A stretch of DNA of 64,000 bases from JBCCAG01 sp050331115 (lineage in GTDB: Bacteria; Cyanobacteriota; Cyanobacteriia; CAKZMO01). The stretch spans positions 1 through 64,000 of the forward strand of contig JBHJHD010000085.1 in the NCBI GenBank assembly GCA_050331115.1, read 5' to 3'. Below, one piece after another: positions 61,613 through 64,000 of the stretch; the stretch's first letter is position 1, and each line of letters begins with the position of its first letter. The position numbers and the translations under genes were made by a program. The notes beneath the pieces were generated by a model. The model was not told where the DNA came from. It saw only the letters and a list, made by a program, of their open reading frames with translations, and did not search any database.

Positions 61613-62158
61613 TTACTGAGACGCGTGCCAGAGCGGGCACTGAATAATGGAGGGGGCATTGAGGACGACGCCTCCATCGCCTGGTAGCACACCAGCGATG
61701 AAGGGATATAGCTTTGTGGGAAATAAATCCAGAGCCAAGGGCTGCAGCTGATTCAAGTCGTGGAGTTCGATATCGTCGAATTGCGACACCCCCAGCCCCA
61801 CCGCTTTACCCTGCACCTGAATGACCAAGACAGTCAAAGACGTGAGTCCTACCGCCTGACTCAGGAGCGCAGGGTAGCCCGTCAAGCTGCCAAAATCAAC
61901 CAGCCAAAGCATGTTGCCCCGCCAGTTGCAGATGCCCAGGACCTCCTCGGGGACGCCGGGAACGGGCAGAATACTGGCCACCGCGATCTGGAGCACTTCA
62001 GCAATGTCCTCTAGGCGCAGCAGCCCACTATCTTGAGTATTCAGCTGAAAGCGCAGCAGCCGCTGCCGGGTGTCCGGCGGAGGCTGCGAAAAGTCTAGGG
62101 ATTCCAGCGTCAAGACGCTGGGTTGAGTGATGGCGATCGCGGCGTCTGTGGCAGTCAT
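61613..62158 (-). CDS. pixI: CheW adaptor (PixI-like)
   Basis: 181 residues. CheW core: LLRFQLNTQDSGLLRLEDIAEVLQI, ILPVPGVPEEVLGICNWRGNMLWLVDF, VLVIQVQGKAVGLGVSQFDDIELHD. It couples the PixJ-like receptor to the PixL-like kinase. It sits 9 bp upstream of pixJ and 70 bp downstream of the CheY gene. Confidence 0.88.
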   Translation of the reverse strand: MTATDAAIAITQPSVLTLESLDFSQPPPDTRQRLLRFQLNTQDSGLLRLEDIAEVLQIAVASILPVPGVPEEVLGICNWRGNMLWLVDFGSLTGYPALLSQAVGLTSLTVLVIQVQGKAVGLGVSQFDDIELHDLNQLQPLALDLFPTKLYPFIAGVLPGDGGVVLNAPSIIQCPLWHASQ

Positions 62159-62228
62159 AACACTTATAACGGGAGGGGCCAGCGGAAGGGGCGGTGGGGC
62201 AAGCAGCGCTTTTTATCTTGCTAAGGCT

Positions 62229-62612
62229 TCAGAGCCTACTGCTCCAATCACTCGAGGTCAGCTGCAAAACCGTTTTTGTCAATTCCTGCTTATCTACGGG
62301 CTTAGGCAGATAGGCATCAGCCCCCAGCATGGTGCCCCAAAGCTGGTCGGCGTCGGTTCCTTTGGTTGAGCAAATAACAACTGGGATGTTTTCGGTGCCG
62401 GTGCTGGTTTTGAGCTCGCGACAAAGCTCAAAACCGCTTTGTCCTGGCAAAATGACGTCTAGCAGCACTAAGTCCGGCATCTGGGCCTGGAGCTTGAGCC
62501 TTGCTTCGTCACAGTTCATGACGCTGACAACTGACAGACCCGCCTGTCTCAGGTATTGCGTCAATAGCTCGGTTTCGGTCAAGCTGTCTTCAACTAAAAG
62601 GACAGTGGTCAT
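62229..62612 (-). CDS. pixH: CheY-like response regulator (PixH-like)
   Basis: 127 residues from ATG 62612 (MTTVLLVEDSLTETELL); an upstream in-frame start at 62663 would overlap the preceding gene. Acidic pocket ED (8-9), phosphoacceptor Asp52 in LVLLDVILPGQSG, Thr/Ser in VICSTKGT and Lys in YLPKPVD. Single-domain regulator that competes for or relays the phosphate of PixL. Confidence 0.92.
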   Translation of the reverse strand: MTTVLLVEDSLTETELLTQYLRQAGLSVVSVMNCDEARLKLQAQMPDLVLLDVILPGQSGFELCRELKTSTGTENIPVVICSTKGTDADQLWGTMLGADAYLPKPVDKQELTKTVLQLTSSDWSSRL

Positions 62613-62640
62613 AAAGCATTCCTTTGCGATATCAATTGCT

Positions 62641-63978
62641 CTAAACAAAGTTTCTAGCGCCAAGCTCGAGCTTCCGGAGATATGGTTTCGCTTTCGAGCT
62701 GCGTTCTTGAGAAAGATCAGAGGACGGGGGCGGCGCTAGCGGCAGATGGGTTCGCAAGGCGGCCGAAACCTTTTCTGCGGTGATCGGTTTCGCCAAAAAA
62801 TCTGAGGCTCCCGTAAGGTTGGCCCTCACCCGATCGACAATGCCGTCGCTGCTGGTGACGATAATCACAGGCGTGTTCTTGAAGGTAGAGATCTGACGAA
62901 TTTGAGCACAGACCTCGTAGCCGTTGATGACGGGCATGAGCACGTCTAGAAAGATTAGGCTAGGCTTGTGCTCTAGCAGCATCGGTAAAGCTTGGAGAGG
63001 GTCACGGATGCTGAGGAAGCGATACGCCGTCTGCTCGAGAATCTGCTCCATGGTTGCACAGTCAAATCGACTGTCCTCGATGTAGGCAATGAGCTTATCC
63101 CTCACCTGCGGCGAGCCAGTCGGAGGCCTCGCAGACGGGTCGGCCGCCTGGGCCAGAGGAGAAGCAGCAATATCTGAAACGGCCCGTAAACCGATAATCC
63201 CTTGAGCCACGAAGGGCATGATTGAGCGCGTCAATAGGATCGGATATTGCTTTAAGCTCAGCGCTAGATCGCGAAGGGTCAGGTCGCCGTGGATGGACTG
63301 GGCCAGGTTGTGATAGGCAGCCGGCGCTTGCTGTCGCAGCGCATCATGGTCTTGGATCACGGGAGCAAGGTTAGGAGAATATTTGGCCAGGCCTGCCTTT
63401 CTCCAGGCATTCCAGGTTTCTACGGCTGGCTGTAGAACTTGGCTAGGCTGCAGCAGGATCGACGGCGGCGTCGTAATGTTCTGGCAAAAGTCGTGGTAGG
63501 ACAGCTGAATATTGGAGCGATCGCCCGTGGCCGCTTCTGAAGGAGTACTGCAGGATTGACAGGCCTGAATGAAGTCGAACAGCATTTCATTCAAATTGCC
63601 CCTCACGACTGCAGCCACGTGATTTTGTGAAATTTGGCCTTGCTCAACCTGCTGTATGAGAGAAGAATAGTCCCACAGTTGAGGGGTTCCTATTGACGAC
63701 GCAAAAGATTTAGGGCTCAGCCGCGGACAGTAGCGCGCCACTTGTCGAGACCAGCGACGCACAGGATGAGTGCCGCCCGTACCGCCGACTAGCCAGCCGT
63801 CTAAAAAATACAGGCTGCAGGCCTGATGCTCGCTTCCGGACAGGGTCAGGGCCAAATGGCCTGAGAACCGAACTTTTCCGCAGTAGGCAAGCCGTCGCAG
63901 CAGCTCCTCGCTACTGCGCACAACTTCACAGGTGACGGGTTGGCATTCAATATTATCGAAGGGCGTGGGGAGAAACAT
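62641..63978 (-). CDS. pixG: PatA-family response regulator (PixG-like)
   Basis: 445 residues. The N-terminal PATAN/DUF4388-like domain contains VRSSEELLRRLAYCGKVRFSG and CSLYFLDGWLVGGTGGTHPVRRW; a helical middle part follows; the C-terminal REC domain (~305-420) has YIEDSR, Asp in IFLDVLMPVINGYEVC and Lys in FLAKPI. PatA/PixG regulators bind the pilus motor PilB and steer movement in Synechocystis (family knowledge). First gene of the operon; the promoter is probably beyond the window edge at 64000. Confidence 0.9.
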   Translation of the reverse strand: MFLPTPFDNIECQPVTCEVVRSSEELLRRLAYCGKVRFSGHLALTLSGSEHQACSLYFLDGWLVGGTGGTHPVRRWSRQVARYCPRLSPKSFASSIGTPQLWDYSSLIQQVEQGQISQNHVAAVVRGNLNEMLFDFIQACQSCSTPSEAATGDRSNIQLSYHDFCQNITTPPSILLQPSQVLQPAVETWNAWRKAGLAKYSPNLAPVIQDHDALRQQAPAAYHNLAQSIHGDLTLRDLALSLKQYPILLTRSIMPFVAQGIIGLRAVSDIAASPLAQAADPSARPPTGSPQVRDKLIAYIEDSRFDCATMEQILEQTAYRFLSIRDPLQALPMLLEHKPSLIFLDVLMPVINGYEVCAQIRQISTFKNTPVIIVTSSDGIVDRVRANLTGASDFLAKPITAEKVSAALRTHLPLAPPPSSDLSQERSSKAKPYLRKLELGARNFV

Positions 63979-64000
63979 TTTAAAAGTTGAAGGCTCCTGA

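Noticed and set aside
1..64000. tRNA genes, CRISPR arrays and intact insertion sequences
   Set aside because: No cloverleaf T-loop signature, no regularly spaced repeats with unique spacers and no transposase text were found by eye. A tRNAscan or ISfinder search would settle it.

Overview
The window is cyanobacterial chromosome. HIP1-type octamers (GCGATCGC and its shorter cores) recur in genes and spacers. The gene set is also typical of the group: a PAM68-family photosystem II assembly factor, a HetZ-related protein, type III glutamine synthetase, sucrose-phosphate phosphatase, a cynABDS-like operon and a PatA/CheY/CheW/MCP/CheA taxis operon. The DNA is GC-rich by eye. No heterocyst or nitrogenase genes are present apart from a TerB/Mo-nitrogenase-C-like protein, so a filamentous or unicellular non-heterocystous lineage (Leptolyngbya-like) is plausible but not proven. 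I found no rRNA, tRNA, CRISPR array or intact insertion sequence.

Layout. Positions 1-13 kb hold a chimeric MntA/HepT toxin-antitoxin remnant, a solitary HsdR-N-type nuclease-like protein, glnN, small membrane proteins, a TerB-Mo-nitrogenase-C protein, a very large caspase/nSTAND-ATPase/WD40 protein and hflX. From 13 to 17 kb lie a truncated DUF6924 lipoprotein, a strong terminator hairpin, an acidic lamin-tail/beta-helix protein and two decayed genes. From 17 to 25 kb come a ferritin-like predicted hydrolase, an SMP-30/DoxX/GMC-oxidoreductase cluster, a racemase, a PIN-TRAM protein and ExoD. From 26 to 35 kb come a HetZ-related protein, a pilus-ATPase-like protein without its ATPase core, aroF, PAM68, rpsO, ruvA, spp, a DUF433/DUF5615 pair, glutaminase and TPMT.

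From 35 to 40 kb runs a leftward operon for cyanate-type ABC transport plus cyanase and a HupE/UreJ protein. From 40 to 47 kb lie a divergent AraC-type regulator/histidine kinase pair and a complete phosphite uptake and oxidation operon (ptxABCD-like). That operon is preceded by a clear three-repeat Pho box and followed by the decayed remains of a second PhnE-type permease. From 47 to 53 kb are transporters, an MscS-cNMP channel and a translationally coupled CobW-GTPase/WD40 pair.

The last 10.6 kb (53.3-64 kb) is one leftward operon in the order pixG-pixH-pixI-pixJ-pixL plus a second cheW. Its MCP has five GAF domains. The last three carry a DHCF motif and a second cysteine exactly 28 residues later, the spacing of DXCF cyanobacteriochromes such as TePixJ. 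I therefore read the operon as a probable light-sensing type-IV-pilus phototaxis system. The most interesting items are this triple-bilin-domain receptor, the Pho-box-controlled phosphite operon whose dehydrogenase has Arg at the expected catalytic Lys, the substrate-binding protein with a 140-residue extension ahead of its Tat signal, and the MntA-HepT chimera.
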